A DNA stretch of 64,000 nucleotides from Kryptolebias marmoratus (lineage: Eukaryota; Chordata; Actinopteri; Cyprinodontiformes; Rivulidae): positions 13,275,717 to 13,339,716 of the forward strand of contig NC_051450.1 in the NCBI RefSeq assembly GCF_001649575.2. The letters are read 5' to 3'. Shown piece by piece: positions 14,801-26,700 of the stretch. Position numbers and translations under genes: made by a program. How positions within the stretch are numbered: the stretch's first letter is position 1; every line of letters starts with the position of its first letter. Below the pieces are notes generated by a model that searched no databases, was not told the origin of the DNA, and saw only the letters and a program-made list of their open reading frames with translations.

Positions 14801-15329
14801 AAGATCCTGGTGGCGGACTCGCTCTCTCTGCTCCAGAAGATGCATCGGACTCAGATGAGAGGAGTCCGAGTCGATGGTGGGTGATGGTGGCTTTTAGAAC
14901 AGGGAATTATATGAGACCAGTCTGATAAGTTTGTGGTTTTTGTTTTTTGTTTTTTTTCAGAGGGGAACATTTGTGAGTCATGTCACGGCACAATATTACC
15001 CTCAGGTGGGTGGTTGATGTTGCATCCAGTTGTTCTAATGTTTAAAAAGTATTTTTATTTCTTATTAAAGGCCTCTCTCGTGTTTGTTTTCAGATATGGC
15101 TCAGCCTTTCACTGTGGTGGTGTTTCACTGCAGACACATGTTTCACAAGGAGTGTTTACCGTCTTCAGGAGCAGTGAGTGGGCATTTCAAAGTCCCAAGC
15201 TCTTTCACTGTGATTCTTGCCCTTATTACCTTTTTTTTCTTGTTGCAGATTCCTGGGATGCAGTTTTGTAACATCTGCAGTGCGAAGAAGCGAGGACCTG
15301 GAAGTGGAATACTTGAGAAAAAAAAGTAA
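2802..15329 (+). CDS. vps41: VPS41, HOPS complex subunit (5'-partial, 26 exons)
   Basis: VPS41 is a subunit of the HOPS tethering complex, which drives late endosome and autophagosome fusion with lysosomes. Exons: 2802-2912, 4317-4394, 6566-6640, 7552-7614, 7734-7799, 9236-9355, 9430-9576, 9658-9724, 10693-10805, 10871-11000, 11135-11250, 11349-11467, 12441-12522, 12690-12782, 12870-12997, 13135-13279, 13364-13405, 13494-13544, 13615-13752, 13840-13894, 13965-14105, 14185-14321, 14777-14876, 14961-15005, 15094-15173, 15249-15329. Every junction is GT-AG and the phases agree throughout. Together they encode 840 residues, against about 854 in human, so only roughly the first 20 are missing. The protein shows a beta-propeller N-terminal half, a clathrin-heavy-chain-repeat region (around KDVYQLIHKHNLFSS and PLEKALEICQQRNF) and a C-terminal RING-H2 (CESC, FHCRHMFHKEC, CNIC). 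Known family residues are conserved to the end (RGPGSGILEKKK). Seen directly: the exons and motifs. From family knowledge: the function. Confidence 0.97.
3296..3322. repeat. Poly-T tract
   Basis: A run of about 27 T residues in a VPS41 intron. Similar homopolymers lie at 7101-7118 (A), 11266-11289 (T) and 31907-31928 (A). Confidence 0.95.
4480..4793. mobile_element. Non-autonomous DNA transposon (MITE-like) in a VPS41 intron
   Basis: The left end (acaaccctaatcccc, then tttacaaatctcataaaccc) and the reverse complement of the right end (accatcccatatcc, then gtaaaatgtaaataaaaaca) are imperfect inverted copies of one another. The interior keeps phrases such as gcaacacatcccaaaaa and gacagaggcaacaaaaag, which I recognise from a common teleost repeat with CAACCCC-type ends. 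No transposase is present. The superfamily is not assigned. This is an old, diverged copy. Confidence 0.65.
6100..6330 (+). repeat. Interspersed repeat family R, copy 1
   Basis: This stretch shares runs with three other places in the window (28935-29235, 41521-41715, 61205-61440). Shared phrases include cactggatgta, caactgattaac, ccaattcaagatggctgcc and gctgagagtc. It has no coding capacity and lies in a VPS41 intron upstream of the exon at 6566. The class of the element is not recognised. Confidence 0.75.
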
Positions 15330-15551
15330 CAGTTGTATGTGCTCCGAATATTATTATGCTTTTTGTTTCTTTTATGTTTTTTCCACCTTTGTGCACTAAA
15401 TTTAAAAAAAAATCTTTTTCCCTCAGTCACTGAACTGTGCTTGTGCAAAAATGCTAAATATTTCTTCTGGACTGTTTGTGTATATTTAACAACTCTAAAG
15501 TGCTGTGCCTTGTTCAGCTTACCACTAATGTGATTTTCGGATTAAAATATT

Positions 15552-15557
15552 AATAAA
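15552..15557 (+). terminator. VPS41 polyadenylation signal
   Basis: An AATAAA hexamer 223 bases after the VPS41 stop codon, in an AT-rich 3' UTR. It is the first canonical signal after the stop and is followed by a GT-rich stretch (tgtctgtgttttt). Confidence 0.75.
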
Positions 15558-15559
15558 GT

Positions 15560-16700
15560 TGCATAGAACCTGTCTGTGTTTTTTATCAGATTGTTCTGCA
15601 GGTGTTCGACTAAATGCAGTTTAATGAAATCCTGACTGATCTTGTTTATAAATGAATATAAAACATGAAGAATTTGCTCTGAGCTGCAGAATGAGTTTAA
15701 TGACCTCATTTGTGAGAAAATAAAGTACAGTTCTGATTCATAAAAAGATGGAAATAAATGAAAATATTCCATCTAAATAATCACAGGAAGAAAAAAACAC
15801 ATTGTGTTAACTAAGGATTTTTGCATTTCTTTTTTTGTTTTAAGGTATATGAATCTTTTTTTGAAAAAAGGAAGACCATAAAACAACTAATTTCTTTTTA
15901 GAAATAAAGCACAACAAGGCCTGTTAGATGTTAAAGATATTTGGATCCCGAAGCAGTAATAAAATATGTAAATGTAATTTTTAAGAATTTTCCTCACATC
16001 ATGTTAATGAGCATTTGAGGAAACTACAACCAGCTGACCTGTTAGCACTGTTTTAATAAAGGAGTCTGTGTTTTGTTTTTAGGAAGTAATAAGAAGAAAT
16101 ATTTAAACACCACTTAGAGAGGTTTGTTGTTAATATGACAGGAAACAGGAATTCTGAAACAAAGCATTATCCAGACCTCAGATTTATGTTGACATGATGT
16201 AAACAATCAATGTTTCACATGCAATAAACCTTAACTTATGAATAAGTTACAAAGGTAAACATATATTTTTTATCTTCTAAATATATAAATCTTGACCTTT
16301 TATTTTTGCTGGCTTTAAGCTAACCATGTTTTATGTATAATAAATAACAAAATAAACATGATAAACATCAAATCAGACAGGACTCAAAATAATGTAAAGG
16401 CAAATTGTAGTTTGCTTAATAGCTATTATAAACTATTGTTTTGTATGCAGAGTTAGTCAGATAAAAGTTGACTTATGAAAAGATCATTTAAATTTATGAA
16501 AACAAGTTTAATCACATATTTACTCATAATAAGTGAAACTAAAAAACATTTCTCCAACATAAAGTGAAGTCGGGGTCAAAGTGACCAGATTAAAAACGTT
16601 ACAGATAGCTTTTTTAATTTTTCTGGTAAAACACAAACTTATGTCAAATTAAAAGTGGTACTGTTATTTAAATTTAAAAAAAATAGTGAGGTTTATTTAA
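15560..16700. other. VPS41-ESCO1 intergenic region
   Basis: AT-rich sequence with no coding potential, RNA gene or repeat that I recognise. Confidence 0.6.
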
Positions 16701-16737
16701 AAAGAAATCTTGACTTGGAGTGCGGTTCAGGCGCTGC

Positions 16738-16768
16738 TACGTCACATCCGGCGTTTCTCTCCGGAAGT
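16738..16768 (+). promoter_or_regulatory. ESCO1 core promoter with CRE-like and ETS sites
   Basis: A GC-richer island contains tacgtcac (16738-16745), a CREB/ATF-type site, and ccggaagt (16761-16768), an ETS-family site. They lie about 80-110 bp upstream of the first splice donor (gtaagt at 16850). No TATA box is placed. This combination is typical of TATA-less housekeeping promoters. The sites are seen directly; promoter activity is inferred from position. Confidence 0.6.
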
Positions 16769-16779
16769 ACATTTAATTT

Positions 16780-16849
16780 TTATTCACAGGGAGGAAAAAA
16801 AAAAAAAACAAAACAACACACAGCTGCAGCTGAGAAACAAAACATCAAA
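16780..16849 (+). other. ESCO1 5' non-coding exon (approximate start)
   Basis: The sequence before the strong donor gtaagt at 16850 has no ATG open into the next exon. The next acceptor (tctgtccacag, ending at 17719) is one base before the chosen start codon at 17721. The left boundary is a guess based on the promoter motifs. Confidence 0.5.
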
Positions 16850-16998
16850 GTAAGTTTCGCTGGGGGAAGATTATCGCGGTTTTACCCTCTGGTCGATGCT
16901 GGTGTCACTCACAGCCCTCTGAGGAAACCTCTGCTCTGCTGCTTAGGCTCAGTTTAGCTGCGAGTCTCGAGTCGCTCATTTGTTGCGAGTTGGCAGCT

Positions 16999-17029
16999 GC
17001 TAGCGTTAGCTTCCTGAGCTAACGCTCAG
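16999..17029. repeat. Perfect short inverted repeat in ESCO1 intron 1
   Basis: agcgttagct (17002-17011) and agctaacgct (17017-17026) are exact reverse complements separated by five bases. They lie about 150 bp after the first donor. Confidence 0.8.
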
Positions 17030-17720
17030 CTAACTGTCCGTTTCTGACTGCCTGCTCCTCTCAGAGAGACAACCGGAGCTGTCCTCTCTTCAACAGGCAC
17101 TTAGGTAACTTGTGTACGTGATACACGAGCGAGGTAATCTTGATGGTACACGGCGTAACTTTCGAGGCATTTACTCAAGTCCGGGTTTTGTTTGTGTCCA
17201 TCGTTAGCCAGGCTTGTTGCATGTGTAAAAAAACAGGTAACACAGGTGCATTTGGGGACAGATTGTAGCTTATGCTTGCATAATAGACTCTGAACCTTTG
17301 CTCTTATTACTCTGAAATAAAATTTTAAAAGAATACGGAAAAAGGCAAATAAAAAGTGGCTCAAAGCCAGTTTTTTAAATGGTAGCTGTAGAAGAACTGG
17401 CATCTTTTCTTCATTTTACTTCTCTTACTTTGCTGAAACAAAGTTATATGTGGACTCTAAGCAGCTTATACACTGCTGCTTTTTCCCTTTCATGTATTCT
17501 TGTCTTTTTATATTAACTGTGTTATTTTTTATGTATATACATATATGGTGTTTATTTTAAATATGTAGCTTTTATAATGATGCCTTCAGAGATTTAGCTG
17601 CAAGTAAGCCATTGGTTAAAGGGCCTGTGCACAGGCCAGCGGTTACTTTAACATGTAACATTGGGTTTTTGTACTGACTTGTTCAAATAAATTGTAATAA
17701 TAATGAAATCTGTCCACAGA

Positions 17721-20700
17721 ATGCCCACTCCAAAGAGAGGATCAGCTCCTCATGACACTCAGCCCAAGGTGAGGAAGTTGGACGAGGACGGAGAAGCTCC
17801 GCCGTCCAAAATCGAATCGGCTACCAATTCCCTCAAAACAGAAACAAAGCTAGAGAAAACTGCAGCGGCGCCGCGGACTAAGAAAAAACGACCGTCTGTG
17901 GATGAGGGAAACAAACCGGCCAAATTATCCAAACAAAGTTCTCCTCCGAAGGATTCCAGCAAACCCCCCCCTGACCCACCTGTGAACAAAGCCAATCTCC
18001 TGAACGCCACAAGTGCCTCCTGCGGAGAAGCTCCCTCACAGAGAGCGAACTCCAAAGTTTCCCTGAAGCGAACCGCCTCCACTGAGTCTGATGATGATGA
18101 AGATCTAAGTAGCGATGGTAGTAAGGTGGACTTCTTCAGAGAGCGGGATGATGAGGACAAGGCCCGCTGCGTCAGAAAATACTCCAACAAAGTCAAAGCC
18201 AAGCGCAGAGCTGAAGAGTCATCTTTTGATCCACAGGAGATGAGCGAAGATTTATCATCCTCACCTTTGGATCCTGTACAGATAGACCACAATTATGGCA
18301 GATTCTCAGAATCCGCATCACTTCAAAACACGGGGGATGCTGAAGATAAAAAAGATTCTGCAGAGTCTTTTACTGAACAAGAAAGACAAGAAATTTCACA
18401 TGATGCAACACAAAAGGTGCCAACGGACATTTCAATCTCTGAAACAGGGAGCACCGAGACAAGCGTTAAAATTGAGTCTGCAACTGAAGAAGATAAGGAT
18501 GGGGAACTACAATATCCAGAAAGCCAAACTCTCATGGATAATAAAACACCAGCATCTTCTAGAGAAATGACAGACTGTGTCACGCCTCTGGGTGAAGAAA
18601 ATGACAAAAAAGATGAAACGGAATCCATCAAAAGCCAAAAGGATGCAGATAATAAAACACTAGCCTCGCCAGAGAAAACACTATGTTCTGTTACTGGAGA
18701 GCTACATTCAAGTGGTGAAGGTGCACAACTTGTAGATGAAAGAACTGATTCACTTTGGCAATCTGAAAGCCAGACTCACCTGAGTTCACAGTCTGTTTCT
18801 GAAGAGAATCTATCTGAATCTGTTGGAATTTGTGCGGGAAAACTAGATGGAGTTGTGTTAAATGAAACAAATTCTGCTCCAGACCAGGTAGAAATTAGTA
18901 ATCCAAAGGGTCAAACTGAGGAAAATGTAAGAATGACTGAGTTTGTTACCATTTCAGATACTCAAATAGATCTCAGTGATGAAGTGGCTTCAAAAGAGGA
19001 ATTTGACGCTGCAGATATTCAAGCTGAGATGACAGATGCAGTCGTCAGCTCATGTGATGATGTGAAGAAAACGCTTGAGAAGTCCGAGGACAAATTTGAA
19101 GAAAGTGCCAGTGTTGGTGTTGACTTCCAGTCTCCTCAGACTTCTGCTTGTCCTGACGCTTTAGTTGAAGTACATCTGAATCATGGCGTTGTGACATCCG
19201 ATAACTGTACAGAAACTTTATCCAAATGTATAGTTGTTCACAAGGAAAATCAAACGGAGATGCTTTCTGAAAATGTTGAAGATCCAGAGGGCCAAATAAC
19301 AACCGAAGTGGTTTTACAAAGTGAAGAAAATCACCTGTTTTCTGAAAAAGTAACAAAAGTAGCTGCTCAATCTGAGGGAGATTCTACAAGCACAGGCAAA
19401 GATAAGGACTCGAGCATTCAGTGTTCTGCTGCAGAAATCGAAGAGGATACACACGCGTCTCATCCAGATGTTACAGTCAAAACACAAAGCCCGGATGATT
19501 TCGAATCTACCACTAATTTTCACGAGGATCACGTGGAGGAAATTTTCAAAACTATGGAAAACAAAGAGACAGTGGGCGCTGAACGTGGGAGCGAAGCGGA
19601 GACTCCAAGTGCAATAGAAACACACACTGTAGTAACACCAGAAATCTCTCATTCAGAACCTCCGGGGGAAATGCAAAAGCAGGGAATCCAGGAGGTGAGT
19701 GAATCCACCACAGCCACATCTACTGAGATTCACGGCGATGTTACAGCTGAAAAATGTGAACATATGGAAACTGTTGAATGTGCTGTTGCAGCCGAGGGTC
19801 AAGATGGAATAGAATTGCATCCTGTTGCAGCATTCAAGCCTTCTGATATAGAAGCTAAAGTAGAATTGCAAATTCAGAAGAGCCCAGTCAGTGAACACAA
19901 CGCAGTTGCAAGTATTAAAAGCTGTCATGATGCTGAATGTGATGACAGTACGGCTGAGAATCTAATAGAAGTGGACATACAGACTGCAGACATGCTAGAG
20001 GAGGTCTGTACACAGATAGAGACACACAGTCAGACGAACCAGGAGGTCCGTGAACGCACCATATGTGACACAGTTCAGAAAGTTCTGGAGGATGCAAATT
20101 GTGCTCCTCAGAGTCAAACAGAAGTTGATGCACTGGCTGCCGCCTCTTCTGAGGAGGTCTCAAACATTGCTCATACAGAGGAAATACAACTTCAAATGAT
20201 TGGTGAACCCACCACAGATCTGTGCGACAAAGCTCAGAAAGATCTGGAAATGGCTGATTGTGTTTCCCAGAGTCAAACAGAAGTTGTAGAAGATGTACAG
20301 GCTTCAGCCACTTCTGAAAAGGTCTCAAACATTGCTCCTACAGAAGAAATGCAAACTCCAGTGGTCAGTGAACCCACCACAGAAATATGTGCAGTTCAGG
20401 AAGCTCTGGAAAATACTAATTGTACTGATCAGAGTCAAGTAGAAGTTGTAGAAGATAAACAGGGTATAGCCAGTTCAGAAAAGATCTTAAACATCTCTCT
20501 TATAGAAGAATTTCAAACTCCATTGGTCAGCGAACCTACCACAGATGTGCCTGATGAGGCTCGCACAGATCTAGAGAATGCAGCTTTTAAGAGCAGCAAA
20601 GATGTTAAATGTGTTTCTGCTGCGGCCCAGAGTCAAATAGAAGTTTATGTTGACGCTGCAGCATCGGAGGACGTCTCTAATGTTGCACCTACAGAAGAAA

Positions 20701-23700
20701 TGCAAAGCCAGATGGTCAGTGAACCTACCACAGACACAACAGTTGAATTTCTTGGGGATCACAGGGAAGAAAGTTTGAAAATGGTTGACGACAATGAGTT
20801 TAAATGCGAATCTCTTACTGTAACACAGAGTCAGATGGAAGTGGAGACCACATTAACTAAGGAGAGCTCAAATCCAGCTCGTTTATTGGATGTAAATAAA
20901 ATCCAAACAGAAGAGGACATGCAGGCACCTGAGAATACGTCTGGCACAACCTTTGTGGTTGAGACACAAACTCAGAAAATCCTGGATGTTAGTGGACAAA
21001 CTACAGATGGCTCAAATAAAGAGCTTCATGAAAATAAAATGGTTGAAAATTTACTGAATGTGAAAAATGAAGACAAAGTACATTTCCAATGTGCGAATGA
21101 ACTTGAATCAGAAATGCAGATTACACCAGCATCAGTGATTTCTGCAGCAGATCCTTCAGAGGAAATGCAGAAAAGCCAAAATGAAATAGATATGCAGAAT
21201 GTAACAACGTCAGAGCAGGACAGTAACATTCCTGCAGTGGAAATGCAAAACCTAAAGAGCCCTGATGTCAATGAAAACAATACAGAGAGACAGTCTGTAA
21301 CTAATGAAGAGAGTCAAAACAAAATGGAAACATCCGAGACCTTATTTTCACCACCTTCAGCTGAAACACAAATCCAGAGGAGCTTCAATGTCACTGACTC
21401 GTCAACAGAGGTTTCTGAACAAGTCCAGGAAAGTCTCAGGATTCCCACAAATGAGTGTCTTGAAAATGAGAACAAAGCTGTCGAAGAATGTGTCTTCGCT
21501 GCTGGGAGGACAAACAAAATGGAAACTCAAGCAGCAGCAGGACTGCAGGAGAATTCTCAGCCAACAACTACAGAACAAACACAAAGCCAGCGAGGTCAGG
21601 CGGTCAGTGAACTCACCGCAGACACAAATATTTCTGTTTCACCACCTTCAGCTGAAACCGAGATCCAGAAGAGGATCTACGTCACAGAGCCTGCAAATGA
21701 CTCATCAGAAACTATCCAGGAAAGTTTCGAGATTCCTCCAAATGAGACGAATGAAAATGAGAACGAGCTTACTGAAGAATGTGTTGACGCTGCAGAGATG
21801 ACAAACGAAGTGGAAACACAAACAGCAGAAATGCTAGACGAGGTTTCTCAACCAACAACTACAGAACAAACACAAAGCCAGAGAGGTCAGGAGGTCAGTG
21901 AACTCACCACGGACACAGGCATTTCTGCTTCACAACTTCCACCTGAAACACAGATTCAGAGAAGCTTTGACATCTCAGATCCTGCAGTTGAAGTGTCTGA
22001 AATTGTCCAGGAGATTCCCTCAAATAAGAACAAGGCTATAGAAGAATGTGTTTGCACTACTGATAGTTCACACAAAATTGAGATGCAAGCAGCAGGACTA
22101 CAGGAGATTTCTCAACCAACAACTATAGAACCGACACAAAGCCAGGAAGTTCAGGAGGCTTCTGAACTCACCACAGATATTTCTGATTCACCACCTTCAT
22201 CTGAAATCCAGATCCAGAAAAGCCTGGACACTGCTGAGAGGACAGACAAAATAGAAACAGAAGCAGCAAAAATGTTACTTGAGGTTTCTCAACCAACAAC
22301 TACAGAGGAACGGCAGAACCCGAGAGATCAAGAGTTCAGTGAACTCACCACAGACACAAACATTTCTGTTTCACCGTCTTCATCTGAAACATGGATCCAA
22401 AAGAACTTCAGTGTCCCTGATCCTGCAAGTGACATATCTGAAACTGTCCGGGAAAGTTTCAGTATTTCCTCAAATGAGCATTGTGAAAATGAAAACAAGG
22501 TTATCGAAGAGTGCGCCGACACTGCTGAGAGGACTGATGAAATGGAAACACAGCCAGCAGAAGTACTGCAGGAGATTCCTCTACCAACAGTGACAGAACA
22601 AATACAAAAACAGAAAAGTCAGGAGCTCAGTGAACTCATCACAGACACAAACCTTTCTGTTTCACCACCTTCAGCTGAAACACAGGTTCACGAGGGCCTT
22701 GATGTCATTGAAACTGCAGCAAACATATCTGAAGCTGTCCAGGAAAGTTTTCCCTCAAAAGAGTGTCATGAGAATAAAGAAAAGGCTACTGAAGAGTGCG
22801 CCGACACTGCTGAGGGGATGAACGAGATGCAAATGCAAACAACAGAAACAGTGGAGCAGATTTTTCAACCAGCAACTGCGGAACAAACACAAAACCAGAG
22901 ACAGCAGGAGGTCAGTGAACTCACCACAGACGCAGATATTTTTGTTTCACCGCCTTCAGCTGAAACGGAGATCCAGAAGAGGATCTACGTCACAGAGCCT
23001 GTAAATGACTCACCTGAAGGTTTCAAGATTCCTCCAAATGAGATGAATGAAAACGAGAACAAGGCAATTGAAGAATATGTCGACACTGCTGAGAGCACAG
23101 ATGAAATGGAAACACAAACAGAAGTACTGCAGGAAATTTCTCAACCAACAATTACAGAGCAAGTACAAAACCAAAGAAATCAGGAGTTCAGTGAACTCAC
23201 CACAGACACTGAAGTCAAAAATGATTCTATCAACACTGAGAGTGAACAAAGCAAAAACTCTGTCTGTGTTTCTGAAGATCACCCAAAAACAGACATGCAG
23301 ACGTCTGTGACACCAGAGATTTATTATCAGAAATCTGATGTGGAACTTCAAAACCAGATAAATGAGGTTAGTGAAGTGCACAAAAATGAAGACAAGGACG
23401 CTTCTGAATGTGAGAACGTTCCAGAAACTGAATCCAACATGGAAACTTCTGCAGAATCAGAGGAAATGTCTTATCCAGCAGCTGCAGTAGAACTCAAAAA
23501 CCATCTGGAAGAGGAAACCAGTAAACATACCGCAAACTTATCTGATGAAATTCTGACACCGCATTCCACTGCTAACTTAGGAAATAAAGCAAATGACAGA
23601 CAAACAGAACCTGAGGATGTTATAAGTGGACCAAAGGAAGGGACAGATTCTGCGTTAGAGGAGGACATAAAGGTGGATGCATCTGTCAGTAATGCTGAAG

Positions 23701-26700
23701 GAGGAGGAGCTGAAAGCAGTGAAGTAATTGTTTTTGTCTGTGACCAATCAGATGACACTGATGTTGTTATTCAGGCACCAGAAGAGCGGATTAAGACGGT
23801 TAATCAGTCCGAGGTTGAGTTTCATGAAAACCAGGTAGTATATGAGCCTATTAGTAGCCCAGAGAGTAACAGCGGTGGTGAAGTCTGTACAACAATACAG
23901 CTGGGTGAAACCATTTCTTTTCTGGAGCTACAGAGCGCAGAGACTCATCACATCCTCGGTGAAGAATCAGGCTTTTTAACTTGTGATGACAAATTAGAAA
24001 TTACCCACCCTAAACTGGAAAATGAGGAGATTGTAAAGGAAGAAATTTGTACCTCAGTAGTTCTAATGGAGGTTGAAGCTACCCACGAGGCCCAGTGTCC
24101 TGCACACGCACGCTTGGAGCGGAGTAACACGACTGAGGATGTGAAACACATCGCTGCAGTCAGCTCAAGTGACATCAGTGCGGCAGATGGCCGATCACAA
24201 GGCGCCACGGAAAAAAGTGAAAGACGTGGCATTCTGGAGTGCATCAGTGCAGCGGAGGTAACGGAGCAGGTGCGGGGGGATACTGAGGTTAACGACGCAA
24301 CAGGCACTGAAGTCAAAACAACAGATGCTTCAGCTGAAGACTACGTGATCCTAGAACCAGTCCCTGTCCCAGAGAGCGAAATTCATTTTGATATTGTTAC
24401 GCAGGCTGCAGCTGAATCAGGTCTGTCAGCCTCTCTCGGTCCAGACGAGGAGATAAGTCAAAAGATTTTAAGTAGTTCCCAGCAAACTGTAACGCTTGAG
24501 CCTGGGGCACAACAAGTCGAAACAACCCATGAGGTCAAAGATACTACAGTAACCATCCCAGGTGAGGTTTTAGAGCAGGAGACGGAGACAAACAGTCTTC
24601 AAGATGCTCCAATTCCTGAGCACCAACCACCATCTGCAACTGTAGACACAGACATGGCAAACGCTCATCACACAAATGAAGACAGTAATGCAGCGGTGAT
24701 GGAGAATGTTGAAAGTACTTTGGACCAAGAAGAAGTGCAGATTCTGGAGGATATTGAGATTGGCCGCGAGGTTGTTTTGGCAGAGGAAGACAATGAGGAA
24801 GACGGTGATGTTGTAGTAATAAAACCACCTGATCAGCCCACCGAGGGCTCTCCTAAAGAGTCAGAAGAGAAAGTAAATGATAATAAAAAGAAACAAGAAA
24901 CGAGTAAGACAGTGAAGGAGAAAAAGAGCGCTGAAAAGCTGGAAGATGAGAAGAAGGGACAAGAGGTAGAAAGGCCCAAGAAACAAGAAATGAATATGCA
25001 AGCGAGAACCAAAGCTCGTCTTGCAGCTTTGGCTGAGCAGAAGGCTGCAGCGGCCAAGAGATCAGCCAACAGACAGCAGCTGAACCTTTTAGCCCTGTGT
25101 CAGGAAATTGCAGAGGACATCGCCACAGACAGCATGTTGCTGAAGAAGATAGAAGAAGAAAAACAAGCAGCGGCAGCAGCTGAAGCAGCTAAAGCGGAAG
25201 CCATCAAAAAGGAGCATCCCGCCGTTAACTCACAAGAACCAGAACCAGAACCAGATAATGTAGTGACCCCTGCTGTGCCGGAGGAGAGCTCTGCTTCTGT
25301 GACGCCCACTCCAGAGCCACCGACTGTACAGCCTTCGACAGCCGATTCAGCTGAAACCAAGCCAGCTGCAGAGCCTCCAAAGAGACGCTTCTTCATCTCT
25401 CAGATTTCAGTGCCTCTAAAAGCCCATGAGAAAAAGAAGTTGACTCGATATCAGAGACTGAGACAGGTTGAACTGCAGAGAGAGAAAATGTCGTGGGCCC
25501 GCGTCAAGAAACTTAAGTCCGACCAAGCGAACCAGATGTTTTCAGACGTGGACTGGCAAGCCTCTTTTTCTGGCAGCTTTTTAATGAGCGCCGCAACTCC
25601 TCCACCAGCAACCAGTCCATCTAAACCAGCTCCTGTAAGTCCTGCAACGACAGCCCAGCCTGCTCAACCAAAAGGCGACTCTCCCAAAACTGAGGCTCCT
25701 ACTTCTGAACTGGTGAAAACAGGAGTTGAAAAAACGGAGCCCATCAAAACAGAAAAATCTGAATCTGAACTTGTTAAAATTGAAACTACCAAAACTGAAC
25801 CCCCTAAAACAGAAACCTCTAAGACTGAACCTGCTAAAACAGGAGCCCCCAAAACAGAACCTGTTAAAGCTGAAGTGACTAAAAGTGATCCTCCTAATAC
25901 TGAAAACCGAAGAATTACAAGACAAAGTAAGGCACAAGCTTCTCAGGCTGCTGCTGTAACTCCAAAACCTGCTCCGAAGGTTACCAGATCATCCAAGAGG
26001 GCTCTCCCAGCGGTGCCTCCCCCCATGCCCAATGGACTTAATGCTCAAAAGCAGAAGCCCGTAGAGTACAAACCATATAGACCCAGGCCCAAGTACTCTT
26101 TTGATGACTTTGAACTGGATGATGATGACTCTTTATTAGTGTCTCCCAAGAAAATGACCCTTCCCACACAGCTGCCTCGACCCGGCCTCCAGCCAAGCCC
26201 CTCAGCTCAGTCTAAACCTTCACTAAAGCCCACCATTTCATCACAACCTGCAAGCCAGGCAAAGCTCAAATCTCAGATGGCACCTCCCGGACAGATCTCA
26301 GGTCAGTCGAGGCCCACTGCTGCATCTCAAGCTCACTTACAGTCAGCAACGTCAAAACCTCCAGTTACAGCGGCCGCTCAGTGGAAACCTGCCGCTGCAC
26401 CTTCATCAAAGCCTGTCCCTTCAACCAGCGCTCAGTTAAAGCCCCCCCTCTTGGCTGCTTCACAATCGAAACCCGCTTCAGCTTCAGCTCAGCCCAAACC
26501 CGCTGTTTCTGCTTCTGCCCCGTTGAAAACGGCCGGCGTAAATGAAACAAAGCAATTCACGCCAACAGCCCCTCAGCCGGCAAGTTCAGCCACAACGGAG
26601 GCAAAACCTGCCGCCGCTAAAGCCGATGATGCTTCAGTGCCTCAGGAAGCTGAAAATCCCCCGGCACAGGAAAATGGAAAGTGCAAGGTAACTCCGGATT

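Larger units (their letters stand above)
17720..26687 (+). other. esco1: Giant ESCO1 coding exon
   Basis: One open frame of 2989 codons lies between the acceptor at 17718-17719 and a donor (gtaact) at 26688. The layout is: basic N-terminal 170 residues with lysine-rich clusters; an acidic repeat region of about 2200 residues; a K/E/A-rich helical stretch near 2390-2500 containing LCQEIAEDI; a basic [10 protein letters not shown] region near 2575; a KTEP-repeat linker; and an SKP/AQPKP low-complexity tail. A frame this long with no stop cannot be chance, and its codon-level repeats preserve frame. The open frame runs past the donor to 26942, but that part is intron plus the next exon in the wrong frame. 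Confidence 0.92.

Noticed and set aside
17703..17720. In-frame ATG at 17703 as the ESCO1 start
   Set aside because: It lies within the intron, upstream of the tctgtccacag acceptor ending at 17719. The ATG at 17721 is the first codon in the exon.
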